DNA from: Streptomyces sp. CB02959
Lineage (GTDB): Bacteria; Actinomycetota; Actinomycetes; Streptomycetales; Streptomycetaceae
Assembly (NCBI RefSeq): GCF_002803155.1
Contig: NZ_NNBP01000010.1
Span: 124,001 to 188,000 of the forward strand
Length of the DNA stretch: 64,000 nt
Reading direction: 5' to 3'
Each line of letters begins with the position of its first letter. The stretch's first letter is position 1. The translations under genes and the position numbers were made by a program. Below, in pieces: positions 52,850-61,486 of the stretch. The notes under the pieces were generated by a model. The model saw only the letters and a program-made list of their open reading frames with translations. It did not search any database and was not told the origin of the DNA.

Positions 52850-54014
52850 GCGCGCTCCGCTGCTGCCACTGCTGCCAGTTCTCCTGCCAGACCTCCAGGC
52901 CGTTGCCGACGTCGGTCTTCTTGGTGCTGCTGGTGCCCTTCACCTCGACCGTGGAGCCGACCGGCAGGAAGTCGTAGGCGCGCTTGGCGTCCGAGGTGGT
53001 CATGCCGAAGCAGCCGTGGCTGTTGTTGACCACGCCGATGGACTGGTTCCACGGGGCGGAGTGCAGGAACGTCCCGGACGCGGTGAGGTGGGTGACCCAC
53101 TTGGAGTCCAGCATCCACTCGTTGCCGTGGCCGATGGTGGCGGAGTCCATGGTCTCGGCGGCGTTCTTGCTGCGGACGGTGTGCACGCCGCCGCGGGTCG
53201 GGTCCTGCGGGGAGCCCGCGGAGCCCTTGATGGTGCCCACCGCCTTGCCGTCGGCGTACATGGTCAGGGTGTGCGAGGGCACGTCGATGACGGCCTTGTG
53301 GTCGGCGCCTATCGTGAAGTCGAAGTCGTAGTCGCGGGCGAACCAGCCGCTGTCGCCGGAGTTGACGCCGCCCAGCCCGCCGCGCACGGACACCTTGGTG
53401 CCGGACGGCCAGTAGTCCTTGGGCCGCCAGTCGATCCGGTCCTTGCCGGACCAGTCCTTCACCCAGCCCCAGGCGCCCTCGACGTGCGGCTGGGTGGTGA
53501 CCTTCAGCGCCTTCTCGACCTCGGCGCGGTTGCCGTTGGCTATCGGGTGGTCGAAGAGGATCGAGATCGGCATGCCGGTGCCGACCGTCTGCCCGTTGCC
53601 CGGCATGTTGGTGAGCTTGTTGACCTTGTCGGCCTGCTCGGTGGTGAAGGTCGTGGTGGCGGAGGACTCCTTGCCGCCGGTCGACTTCGCCTTGGTGGCC
53701 ACGGTGTAGGTGGTCTTCGGTCGGACCTTGCCCTCGGACGTCCATGACGCACCGTCAGCGGCCAGTTTCCCGGGCACCTTGGCGCCCTTGTCGTCCTTGA
53801 CGTCGACGGTGGTCAGCTTCCCCCCGTCGGCCTTGACGGATATCGGCGAGCCGAGCTTCGCGGCGGTGCCGGCGGCCGGGGTGACGGTCACCTTGGCCGC
53901 CGCATCCGCCGCCTTGGTCGAGCCGGCGCCGGTCCCGCACGCGGTCATCAGCAGCCCCGCCGCGAGCGCGGCGGGTATCAACCGGGTGGTGTGGCGACGT
54001 GTTCCGGCGTGCAC
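52842..54014 (-). CDS. L,D-transpeptidase lipoprotein (LdtMt2-like)
   Basis: A 390-residue cell-wall enzyme that makes 3-3 crosslinks in peptidoglycan. The signal ends in the lipobox LMTAC. Two Ig-like domains (about 45-125 and 130-240) precede the YkuD domain. The active site HSAPWNQSIGVVNNSHGCFG carries His and Cys335, and the C-terminal WQENWQQWQQRSAL matches the mycobacterial LdtMt2 arrangement. GTG 54014 follows GGAGGG. An AT-rich upstream region with a 12-bp palindrome precedes it. Carbapenems would be its usual inhibitors. Confidence 0.94.
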   Translation of the reverse strand: MHAGTRRHTTRLIPAALAAGLLMTACGTGAGSTKAADAAAKVTVTPAAGTAAKLGSPISVKADGGKLTTVDVKDDKGAKVPGKLAADGASWTSEGKVRPKTTYTVATKAKSTGGKESSATTTFTTEQADKVNKLTNMPGNGQTVGTGMPISILFDHPIANGNRAEVEKALKVTTQPHVEGAWGWVKDWSGKDRIDWRPKDYWPSGTKVSVRGGLGGVNSGDSGWFARDYDFDFTIGADHKAVIDVPSHTLTMYADGKAVGTIKGSAGSPQDPTRGGVHTVRSKNAAETMDSATIGHGNEWMLDSKWVTHLTASGTFLHSAPWNQSIGVVNNSHGCFGMTTSDAKRAYDFLPVGSTVEVKGTSSTKKTDVGNGLEVWQENWQQWQQRSALK

Positions 54015-54130
54015 GAGGGTCCCTCCAAAGCTGAACAACGGACGGCGGCGGAGTCGAAGGCATCCGCCGCACACAGAGACGTTTTGTCCGCTTCAGAGGT
54101 TGTGTGGTGCATCCGTTTATTAGGACACAG

Positions 54131-54142
54131 TTCGATATCGAA
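54131..54142 (-). promoter_or_regulatory. Palindrome TTCGATATCGAA upstream of the L,D-transpeptidase
   Basis: A perfect 12-bp palindrome in the AT-rich 195-bp gap before the gene, 117 bp from its start codon. It is a candidate operator. No -35/-10 pair is convincing. Confidence 0.35.
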
Positions 54143-54158
54143 GCCGGGGGAGTGCAGC

Positions 54159-54202
54159 GAGTGTCCCGGGCGGGGTGCCGACGCGCCCCGCCCGGGACAC
54201 TC
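54159..54202 (-). terminator. Perfect 17-bp stem terminator after the DUF6777-like gene
   Basis: Arms at 54159-54175 and 54186-54202 pair without mismatch around a 10-base loop, immediately beyond the stop of the leftward gene at 54209. Confidence 0.8.
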
Positions 54203-54208
54203 GTCGCG

Positions 54209-55477
54209 TCAACTGGCGGTGCCGCCCGGCTGGGCCGGCGTTCCGGGGGTCCCGCCGGGCCCGCCGGGCGACCCGGGGCCACCGGGCTGCTCCGGCGTCG
54301 TGGGCCCTGGGGTGCCGGGCTGACCGGGGGCCGAGGGCCCGCCCGGCGTCGAGCCGGGACCCGACGGGGACTCCGGTGTCGTACCGCCGCCCGGGGACTG
54401 CGGGGACTCCGGCGACGAGCCGCCCCCCGGTGTGCCGGGGGATTCCGGGGACGACGGCGACGGCGAGAACGGCGACGCGGACGGCGGTGCCGCCGGCTGG
54501 TCCGTACTGCCGTCGGCGCCCTTCGGCCGGGTGAAGTACTGCCCGGTGTCGGGGTCCTTGAGGACGAACGACCGCACCGGCTCGGGTGCCGGCCGGACCG
54601 TCACCACGTTCGCGTCCCGGAACCCCGGCCAGCGCTTGCCCTGCGTCTTCAGGCCCTGTCCGCCGGTGGTCTGCGGCGGCGTCAGCGGGTTCCCGCAGGC
54701 GCAGCGCACCCTCGGCACCCCGTGCGCGTCCACCAGCACCGCCGTGCCCGCCTGGAGCACCGCCTGGTAGCTGGTCGCCTTGCCGTCCTGGTAGCCGTGG
54801 TTGGTGACCCAGGTGTCGACCAGCAACTGCACGGAGGTCATGGACCGCAGGTACGCCGGCAGCTCCTCGGGGCGCTTCCCCAGCACGCCGGCGAACGCCC
54901 GTTGCTTGTCCGGGCTGGCCTGCAGGTAGCGGATCTGCTTCTCGACGTCGCAGCTGGCCTTGTCGCGGCTGCCGCCGTACAGGCCGGGCGCCGCCCCGGA
55001 CACGCTGGTGCGCTGGTGGTCGCCGCGCGGCGGTACGGACGGCGTGGCCGTCGGGGACGCGGTGCCGCCCCCGTTGACCGTCGAGGAGGTGTACGGGGCC
55101 GGGCCCGACGAGCCGACCGATTCCAGGTGCAGTTCGCCGGCGCCGCCGCCCCCCGGACGGGTGAGCACCACCGTCAGCACCACGGCCACGACCACCGCGG
55201 CCGCGGCGAGGGCGATCCGCGGTGCCGACCGCCACCAGGGCCGCGGCCCGCCGCCGCTCGCGCCGCCCCCGCCGCCTCCGCCCCCGCCCCCGCCGCCGTC
55301 CCCGCCGTCCGAGGGCGGGCCGGCGCCCGGTGCGGTGGGCTCCCTCGGTTTCTGCCAGGGGCGGGTCGGTTCGTGGGATGGCGCGGAGGGCTCGGAGGGG
55401 GAGCCGGACAGCGGACCCGATGGGGGACCGGTCGGCTGGCTTTCCGGTCGGCTGTCCGGTGGCGGTGCAGATGTCAC
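54209..55477 (-). CDS. DUF6777-like membrane-anchored protein with poly-Gly and collagen-like regions
   Basis: A 422-residue protein. A Pro/Ser-rich cytoplasmic N-terminus leads to a run of 12 Gly (about residues 65-77) and one membrane helix (ALAAAAVVVAVVLTVVL). The extracytoplasmic domain (about 160-330: SCDVEKQIRYLQASPDKQRA, then RVRCACGNPLTPPQTT and WPGFRDANVVTVRP) matches what I know as DUF6777. The last 100 residues are Gly/Pro repeats resembling collagen (PGSPGGPGGTPGTPAQPGG). The function is unknown. GTG 55477 follows GAAGAGGG; ATG 55507 would add 10 residues. It is divergent from the streptophobe-type gene. Confidence 0.8.
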   Translation of the reverse strand: MTSAPPPDSRPESQPTGPPSGPLSGSPSEPSAPSHEPTRPWQKPREPTAPGAGPPSDGGDGGGGGGGGGGGGASGGGPRPWWRSAPRIALAAAAVVVAVVLTVVLTRPGGGGAGELHLESVGSSGPAPYTSSTVNGGGTASPTATPSVPPRGDHQRTSVSGAAPGLYGGSRDKASCDVEKQIRYLQASPDKQRAFAGVLGKRPEELPAYLRSMTSVQLLVDTWVTNHGYQDGKATSYQAVLQAGTAVLVDAHGVPRVRCACGNPLTPPQTTGGQGLKTQGKRWPGFRDANVVTVRPAPEPVRSFVLKDPDTGQYFTRPKGADGSTDQPAAPPSASPFSPSPSSPESPGTPGGGSSPESPQSPGGGTTPESPSGPGSTPGGPSAPGQPGTPGPTTPEQPGGPGSPGGPGGTPGTPAQPGGTAS

Positions 55478-55545
55478 GGGTCCCTCTTCCCGGCGCTGTT
55501 GGGCCATCCGGCCATGCGTATGACGCCAGATTTGCTGAGATTTGG

Positions 55546-55555
55546 CCATATATGG
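55546..55555. promoter_or_regulatory. CCATATATGG palindrome in divergent promoter region
   Basis: A perfect 10-bp AT-centred palindrome, extended imperfectly to TGGCC/GGCCA arms. It lies between the DUF6777-like and streptophobe-type genes and is a candidate shared operator. Confidence 0.4.
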
Positions 55556-55661
55556 GCCATTGTGTGCCCAGGTTCGGCGTCCTCCGCAAGCGGGGTTGGC
55601 ACAGCCGTGCGTACCGTGGCCTGGACGGCAGTTCGTCCCCCGCGCCCCGCAGGAGAGAAGC

Positions 55662-56987
55662 GTGAGCCAGACGCGCGGCCCGACAGCGGCCGGCCCCGAA
55701 GTCCCGGCGTCCCACGGTCTTCCGCCCGCCCTCCGCGGCTGGCTGGAGGCGCTCGGCACCGCCCTGGCGGGCCTGGCCACCATGCTGGTGACGGCCGCGC
55801 TCGGCCTCTGGGCGGCGGGCGCCGGCGGACTGCCCGGCGGCGCCTTCCCCGCGGTGGTCGCGGCCGCCGTCGTCGCCGCGGCCGGCGGCTCGATCAGCGC
55901 GACCGGCGACGCCGGGATCATCGCCGAGGCACGGGCCGCCGTCGACGCCGTCCCGCTGTCGGTGACCCTCGCCGGCTCCCTGGTGACCGCCGTCGTCTTC
56001 CTGCGGCCGCTGCGCCACCGCGCGGTCGCCCCGGCCGGCGAACTCCTCGGCCGGATCGCCCGGACGGCGGTGTGCTGGCTGGTCCTGCTGTGGCTGATCG
56101 CGCTCGCCGCCCGCCACAGCTTCACCATCACCGTCGGCAACTCCCTCGTCGACCAACTCGGCGCCCTCCTGGGCAGCACCCCCACCGTCGGCTTCCGCGC
56201 CGACCTCCCGGCCACCCTCGGCTACGGGCTGCTGTGGGTGCTCGCCGTGCTGGTGCTGGCCTTCCTCGTCTCCCGCAGGGCCCCGCTCTCCCCCCGGCTG
56301 CTCCGCTTCCAGGACTCGGTCCGTCCGCCGGCCCACGCGATGCTGCTGACGCTGCTGGCCTACGTGGCGATCGGGCTGGTCGTCGGCGTCGTCGAGCTGA
56401 TCGCCCGCGGCGACCCGGCCCGCACCCTCGCGGTGCTCCTGCTCGGACTGCCGAACATGGCCTGGCTGGCGCTGGGCATCGGTACCGGCGGCGCCTGGAC
56501 CGGGCACGTCGACAAGGCGCTCGGCCTGCCGTTGCCGCACGCCCTGGAGCAGGTGCTGCGGCACCGCGGGCAGCGCACCGTCGACCTGGGCTCGCTCGGC
56601 GCCCACGACGGGCGGGTCTGGCTGCTGGTGGCGGTGGCCGCGGTGGTGCTGCTCGGCGCCGCGTTCACCGCGGCGGTCCGCGCCCCGGCCCGGACACCCG
56701 CCTGGCGGCACGCCCTGGAGATGGCGGTGGCGCTGGCCCTCACCCTCCTCGTCGTCGGCCTGGTCACCCGGATCGACGCCCACTACGGGCTCTCCCTGAT
56801 CGGCGTCGGCGACCTCGGCGGCGACCTGGGGGGCGCGGTCACCCTGGAGCCGCAGCTGTGGCGGCTGATGGGGGTGGGCGCCGCCTGGGGCCTGGTCACC
56901 GGGTTCGCCGGGGGCCTCGCGGCGCGCCGGGTCCGGCACCCCGGCGAGGTCCGGGACGCCCACCGGGCCCCACCACCGGACCACTGA
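55662..56987 (+). CDS. Streptophobe-family membrane protein
   Basis: A 441-residue integral membrane protein with about ten hydrophobic segments, of the type annotated streptophobe in Streptomyces. LRGWLEALGTALAGLATMLV and GGLPGGAFPAVVAAAVVAAA come first. FTITVGNSLVDQLGALLGS and LLLGLPNMAWLALGIGTGGA are in the middle, and DAHYGLSLIGVGDLGGDLGG near the end. The function is unknown. GTG 55662 follows AGGAGAG. It shares a promoter region with the DUF6777-like gene, whose homologues I recall near streptophobe genes. Confidence 0.8.
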   Translation: MSQTRGPTAAGPEVPASHGLPPALRGWLEALGTALAGLATMLVTAALGLWAAGAGGLPGGAFPAVVAAAVVAAAGGSISATGDAGIIAEARAAVDAVPLSVTLAGSLVTAVVFLRPLRHRAVAPAGELLGRIARTAVCWLVLLWLIALAARHSFTITVGNSLVDQLGALLGSTPTVGFRADLPATLGYGLLWVLAVLVLAFLVSRRAPLSPRLLRFQDSVRPPAHAMLLTLLAYVAIGLVVGVVELIARGDPARTLAVLLLGLPNMAWLALGIGTGGAWTGHVDKALGLPLPHALEQVLRHRGQRTVDLGSLGAHDGRVWLLVAVAAVVLLGAAFTAAVRAPARTPAWRHALEMAVALALTLLVVGLVTRIDAHYGLSLIGVGDLGGDLGGAVTLEPQLWRLMGVGAAWGLVTGFAGGLAARRVRHPGEVRDAHRAPPPDH

Positions 56988-57056
56988 CGTCCGCGGACCG
57001 GACCGCCGTCGCGAAGACCGGACCGCGCGGTACGGGGTGCCGTGGCCGCCGACGCC

Positions 57057-58172
57057 CTACGACCCCGGGGTGCCGGGCCCCGGGAACACCGGGACGGCCC
57101 AGCGCGGGGGCGGCGGGGGCGCGGCACTGTGCCGGGCGCTCCGCTCCGGCCCGCCGGCGCGGGCGTCGACCCGGGTCGGCGCCCGCCCCGCGGCCGGGGC
57201 GTCCGCCGTCGTGCCCCGCCCGGCCGCCCGCAGCGCCGCCACGAACCCCCGGCAGCTCTCGTACCGCTCCTCCGGGGCCTTGGCCAGGGCGCGGGCGAAC
57301 ACCGCGTCCACGGCCGGCGGGAGGTCGGGCCGCTGCCCGCTCGGGGCCGGCGGCGGATCGTACTGGTGGGCCCAGAGCAGCGCCATGTCGTCGTCGCGGC
57401 GGAACGGCGGGGCCCCGGTCAGCATCTCGTAGGCGACGCAGGCCAGCCCGTAGACGTCGCACCGGCCGTCGACCGGACGGCCGGAGATCTGCTCGGGCGC
57501 CACGTAGTCCAGCGTCCCGACGAACTGGCCGACGCTGGTGAAGCCGGTCAGCGACAGCGACTTCTTGGTCAGCCCGAAGTCGGTCAGGTAGACGTGCTCC
57601 GGACGGTCGCTGTCGGTGCCCTCGGCGATCAGCACGTTGCCGGGTTTGACGTCGCGGTGCACCAGGTCGTGGGCGTGCGCGGCGTCCAGCGCGGACGCCA
57701 CCTGGACGGCGATCCGGCAGGTGGCCGCGAGCGGCAGCCGCCCCTCGTGGTCCAGCAGGGCCCGCAGGTCGCGGCCCTGGACGTAGCGCATCGCGATGTA
57801 GAGGAGGCCGTCGGTCTCGCCGGCCTCGAAGACCGGCACGATATGCGGGTGGTCGATCGCCGCGGCCACCCGCGACTCGTGCGCGAAGCGCTGCCGGAAG
57901 GTGTCGTTCCGGGCCAGTTCGGGGGCCAGCAGCTTGAGCGCCACGGTCCGGCCCAGCCGCAGGTCCTCGGCCTTGTAGACCACCGCCATGCCACCCCGCC
58001 CGATCTCGTCCCCGAGCAGGTAGTCGGCGATCCGGCGGCCGCGCAGCCCGGACGAGTCCGGCACGGTCGACCGCTCCCGGGACCGCCCGGCCGGCTCGGG
58101 CTCCGGCTCCTGACCCGCCCCCTGCCCCGGCTCCGGGCCGGCCCGCTCGTCACCCGCCGGCCACTCGTTCAC
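57057..58172 (-). CDS. Soluble Ser/Thr protein kinase of a three-gene FHA-ABC operon
   Basis: A 371-residue Hanks-type kinase. The domain spans about residues 48-305: GDEIGRGGMAVVYKAED (Gly loop), TVALKLL (Lys), DLVHRDVKPGNVLI (catalytic loop), LTDFGLTKK (DFG), GTLDYVAPEQISG (activation and APE). No membrane helix or PASTA domain follows, only a Pro/Ala tail, so it is cytosolic. The GTG overlaps the upstream gene stop as GTGA. The operon also encodes a double-FHA ABC exporter, its likely phospho-target. Confidence 0.93.
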   Translation of the reverse strand: MNEWPAGDERAGPEPGQGAGQEPEPEPAGRSRERSTVPDSSGLRGRRIADYLLGDEIGRGGMAVVYKAEDLRLGRTVALKLLAPELARNDTFRQRFAHESRVAAAIDHPHIVPVFEAGETDGLLYIAMRYVQGRDLRALLDHEGRLPLAATCRIAVQVASALDAAHAHDLVHRDVKPGNVLIAEGTDSDRPEHVYLTDFGLTKKSLSLTGFTSVGQFVGTLDYVAPEQISGRPVDGRCDVYGLACVAYEMLTGAPPFRRDDDMALLWAHQYDPPPAPSGQRPDLPPAVDAVFARALAKAPEERYESCRGFVAALRAAGRGTTADAPAAGRAPTRVDARAGGPERSARHSAAPPPPPRWAVPVFPGPGTPGS

Positions 58173-58840
58173 GGCCGGTCACCCGGCCCGCCCACCGACG
58201 GCGGGAACGGCGGCGGGAACTCCGCCGCGCCGGGCAGCCCGCCCCCGGATCCCGCACCCCCGTCGGCCCCGCCGTCCGCCGCCCCCACCGCACCGGCCTC
58301 CGGCTCCGCCGCGGGCCCTTCCGATGCGGGGTCGTCCGCCGCGGGCGCCTCCTTCGCGGGCCCGTCCGACACGGCGAAGGTCACCAGCGACGCCCCGTCG
58401 CAGAAGCACCACCGCTCGTGCCGCGCCTCGTACAGCCACACCGCGTCACCGTCCACCACCGCCCCGACCCGCACCCCCCGCGACCGTTCCGCGAACGCCT
58501 CCCGGTCCAACTGCCCGGCCAGCAACTCCTCGACCAGCTGCCGGTAGCGGCCCAGCGCGCCCTCGGCGGCGGCCAGCAGCGGCCGGGGGTCCGCGGTCCG
58601 GGCGGCGGGCTGCCCGGCGGCCGGCGGCCCGTGCGGCACCGTCAGCAGCAGCCGCCCGTCCACCCACGCCGACCAGCCGTTGGAGCACAGCGCCAGCGCC
58701 CAGTCACCGCGCCGTTCGACGACCCGGACGGGCAGCAGCGGATCGAGCGGCACCAGCGGACGGGCGGCGTCCGGGGCCGCCCAGGTCGCCATCCCGTCCG
58801 GCGGGACGACATGACTGGGACGGAACTCCGGCACGGTCAC
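58169..58840 (-). CDS. SH3-like domain protein linking the kinase and FHA-ABC genes
   Basis: A 223-residue soluble protein of no named family. Residues about 35-70 (LPVRVVERRGDWALALCSNG followed by WSAWVDGRLLL) look like a bacterial SH3 barrel. A helical middle (AAAEGALGRYRQLVEELLAG, AFAERSRGV) and a second small beta region (GAVVDGDAVWLYEARHERW) follow. The last 60 residues are Ala/Gly/Pro/Glu-rich and disordered. GTG 58840 follows GAGGAG at six bases. It is 60 bp after the ABC gene and overlaps the kinase GTG, so it may be an adaptor or substrate of the kinase. Confidence 0.75.
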   Translation of the reverse strand: MTVPEFRPSHVVPPDGMATWAAPDAARPLVPLDPLLPVRVVERRGDWALALCSNGWSAWVDGRLLLTVPHGPPAAGQPAARTADPRPLLAAAEGALGRYRQLVEELLAGQLDREAFAERSRGVRVGAVVDGDAVWLYEARHERWCFCDGASLVTFAVSDGPAKEAPAADDPASEGPAAEPEAGAVGAADGGADGGAGSGGGLPGAAEFPPPFPPSVGGPGDRP

Positions 58841-58900
58841 GGGCGGCTCCTCGGCACTCCTCGCGTACGGCCGCGACGCCGTACGCACCAACGGTCCCGG

Positions 58901-61246
58901 CTACTGGCGCATGATCTCCGGCTCGTGGCGCCGCAGCAGCCGGTAGACGAGGAAGCCGAACACCACCGAGAGCACCACCAACATGCCCATGTCCAGCAGC
59001 CACGGCCCCACCGCGTGCCGGAACAGCGGGTCGGCGGTGAGCGGTCCCGGCTGGAGCCGGGGCAGGTCGATGGTGCCCGCCATGGCCGCCAGCGCCCACC
59101 GGGACGGCACCAGCCACGCCACCTGCTCCAGCACCGCCGTGCCGGGCAACTGGTGCAGGGCGCCGCAGAACACCACCTGCACGATCGCCAGGAGCACCAG
59201 GAGGGGCATGGTGACCTCCTCCTTGCGCACCACCGCCGACACCAGCAGCCCCAGCAGCATCGCGGTGAACGCCAACAGGGCCACCGCCAGCGTGATTTCG
59301 ATCAGCGGCGGCATCAGCACCCCTTTGCCGCCCGGGGCGTTGAGCTGCACCCCGAACAGCGCCACCAGCGTCAGCACCACCGCCTGGACGACCGTGACGG
59401 TCCCCAGCACCAGCACCTTCGACATCAGATACGCCGACCGGGACAGGCCCACCGCCCGCTCCCGCTGGTAGATCACCCGCTCCTTGACCAGCTCGCGGAC
59501 CGCGTTGGCGGCACCGGTCAGCACCGCCCCCACGCAGAGGATCAGCAGCACCGTCGCCGCCCCGTCGGCGGCCAGCTTCCCGCCGCTGATGGCGTGCGCC
59601 ATCGCGCCCATCACGAACGGCAGCGCCACCATGATGACCAGGAACGTCCGGTCCGACGACAGCGCTGCCGCGTACCGCCGCACCAGCGTCCACAGCTGGG
59701 CGCCCCAGCGCTGGGTCCTGGGCGCGGCCACCGGCTGCCGGGGCGCCGACGGGACGGGCGGCTGCCGGGTCTCCCCGGCGATGTACCGCCGGTACGGCGC
59801 CGAGGCCCGGAACTCCCCGGCCCAGTCCCGCCCGCGGTCGTTCTCGAACGCCTCGAACGCCTCCGGCCACTGCGTGAACCCGAAGTACGACAGCGCCTCC
59901 TCCGGCGGCCCGTAGTACGCGATGGTGCCGCCCGGGGCCAGCACCAGCAGCCGGTCGCAGACGTCCAGGCTCAGCACGCTGTGGGTGACCACGATGACGG
60001 TCCGGCCGTCGTCCGCCAGACCGCGCAGCATGTGCATCACCGAGCGGTCCATCCCCGGGTCGAGACCCGAGGTCGGTTCGTCGAGGAAGAGCAGCGACGG
60101 TTTGGTCAGCAGCTCCAGCGCCACACTGACGCGTTTGCGCTGGCCGCCCGAGAGCTTGTGGATCGGCAGTCCGGCCCGTTCGACCAAGCCGAGTTCGCGG
60201 ATCACCTCCTCGACCCGGGCCGCCCGCTCGGCCGGCGAGGTGTCCTCGGGGAACCGCAGCTCGGCCGCGTAGCCCAGGGCCCGGCGGACGGTCAGCTGGG
60301 TGTGCAGGATGTCGTCCTGCGGCACCAGCCCGATGCGCTGGCGCAGCTCGGCGTAGTCCCGGTAGAGGTCCCGGCCGTCGTAGAGCACGGTGCCCTCGTC
60401 GGCGGGCCGCTGTCCGGTCAGCGCGTTCAGCAGCGTCGACTTGCCGGCCCCGCTGGGGCCGATCACGGCGAGCAGCGACTTCTCACCCACCGGGAACGAC
60501 ACCCCGCCCAGCAGTGCCCGGCGCTCGGTGCCCTTGCCGACCCGGACGGTCAGCGCCTGCACGTCCAGCGACACCTCGCCGGTGTCGACGTACTCCTGGA
60601 GCTGGTCGCCGACGAGGACGAACGCGGAGTGGCCGATGCCGATGATGTCGCCGGGGCGCACCGGGGCGAGTTGGACCGGTGCGCCGTTGAGGTAGGTGCC
60701 GTTGTGGCTGCCCAGGTCGGCGAGGACGTAGCCGTCCGGGCCGGCCCGGAGCTCGGCGTGCCGGCGGGAGACCGCGAGGTCGTCCACGACCAGGTCGTTG
60801 TCGGGGGCCCGGCCGATCCGGGTGGTGCGCGCCGGCGGCAGCGGCCGGACCGTACTGGGCCGCCGGAAGGTGTGGGTGGCCGCCGGGTGCGACACCGACG
60901 ACGGCCGGCCGTCGGCCGTGCGGCGGGAGACACCGGTGAGCACCGCGCACGGGCCGTCGGCCGGATTGCCGAAGCGGATCACGCTGCCCGGCCCGATGTC
61001 GGACCGCGACACCCGACGCCCGTCCGTGTACGTTCCGTTCGTACTGCCCTCGTCCTGCACCAGCCAGTGGTCCTCGGTGGCCCAGAGCACCGCGTGGTGC
61101 CAGGACACCCGGTCGTCGCGGATGACGAGTTCGCTGTCCGGGTCCCGCCCCACGTGGTACGAGTGCCCCGGGCTCATCACCTGCGTGACACCGCCGGACT
61201 CGACGAGGAGTTCGGGAGCGGTGGACGCATCAGGCCGCTCAGCCAT
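58901..61246 (-). CDS. Double-FHA ABC exporter (Rv1747-like)
   Basis: A 781-residue half-ABC transporter with two phosphothreonine-binding FHA domains. FHA1 (about 12-100) has HVGRDPDSELVI, VSWHHAVL and DEGSTNGTYTDG; FHA2 (about 140-215) has RIGRAPDNDLVV, SRRHAELR and LGSHNGTYLNG. The ABCG-like ATPase (about 230-450) has GPSGAGKSTLLNAL, HKLSGGQRKRVSVALEL and LLFLDEPTSGLDPG. Six hydrophobic helices form the C-terminal permease. Rv1747 of M. tuberculosis has this layout, is phosphorylated by PknF and exports cell-envelope glycolipid; the kinase gene here is in the same operon. ATG 61246 lacks a ribosome site and sits seven bases after TAAAAT. Confidence 0.93.
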   Translation of the reverse strand: MAERPDASTAPELLVESGGVTQVMSPGHSYHVGRDPDSELVIRDDRVSWHHAVLWATEDHWLVQDEGSTNGTYTDGRRVSRSDIGPGSVIRFGNPADGPCAVLTGVSRRTADGRPSSVSHPAATHTFRRPSTVRPLPPARTTRIGRAPDNDLVVDDLAVSRRHAELRAGPDGYVLADLGSHNGTYLNGAPVQLAPVRPGDIIGIGHSAFVLVGDQLQEYVDTGEVSLDVQALTVRVGKGTERRALLGGVSFPVGEKSLLAVIGPSGAGKSTLLNALTGQRPADEGTVLYDGRDLYRDYAELRQRIGLVPQDDILHTQLTVRRALGYAAELRFPEDTSPAERAARVEEVIRELGLVERAGLPIHKLSGGQRKRVSVALELLTKPSLLFLDEPTSGLDPGMDRSVMHMLRGLADDGRTVIVVTHSVLSLDVCDRLLVLAPGGTIAYYGPPEEALSYFGFTQWPEAFEAFENDRGRDWAGEFRASAPYRRYIAGETRQPPVPSAPRQPVAAPRTQRWGAQLWTLVRRYAAALSSDRTFLVIMVALPFVMGAMAHAISGGKLAADGAATVLLILCVGAVLTGAANAVRELVKERVIYQRERAVGLSRSAYLMSKVLVLGTVTVVQAVVLTLVALFGVQLNAPGGKGVLMPPLIEITLAVALLAFTAMLLGLLVSAVVRKEEVTMPLLVLLAIVQVVFCGALHQLPGTAVLEQVAWLVPSRWALAAMAGTIDLPRLQPGPLTADPLFRHAVGPWLLDMGMLVVLSVVFGFLVYRLLRRHEPEIMRQ

Positions 61247-61253
61247 ATTTCAG

Positions 61254-61259
61254 ATTTTA
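61254..61259 (-). promoter_or_regulatory. TAAAAT -10 element for leaderless FHA-ABC transcript
   Basis: TAAAAT on the minus strand is followed by seven bases and the ATG, and no Shine-Dalgarno is present. The -35 position is GC-rich and not recognisable. Confidence 0.45.
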
Positions 61260-61486
61260 CGGCGCATTCCCCGCCCCCGCCCGCGGTTACTCGCGCGGAA
61301 CGGTAAAGGTCAACTAAGGTGAGCGCCCCGACGAGCCCGCACCTGCGCATTCCATGGAAATACCGGACCTCGGTCCGTCGATCGAAGGATGCCCCGGCGA
61401 ACCGGGATGCACCGCACCCCGCAGGGCAACGCACCATAGGGCCCGGGTTCCTTCTTATTCACCTACCTCGTGAAGGCAAGGCAGAG

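Noticed and set aside
55270..55330. Poly-Gly codon run as a phase-variation repeat
   Set aside because: The Gly codons are a mix of trinucleotides, not a uniform unit, so slipped-strand switching is unlikely.
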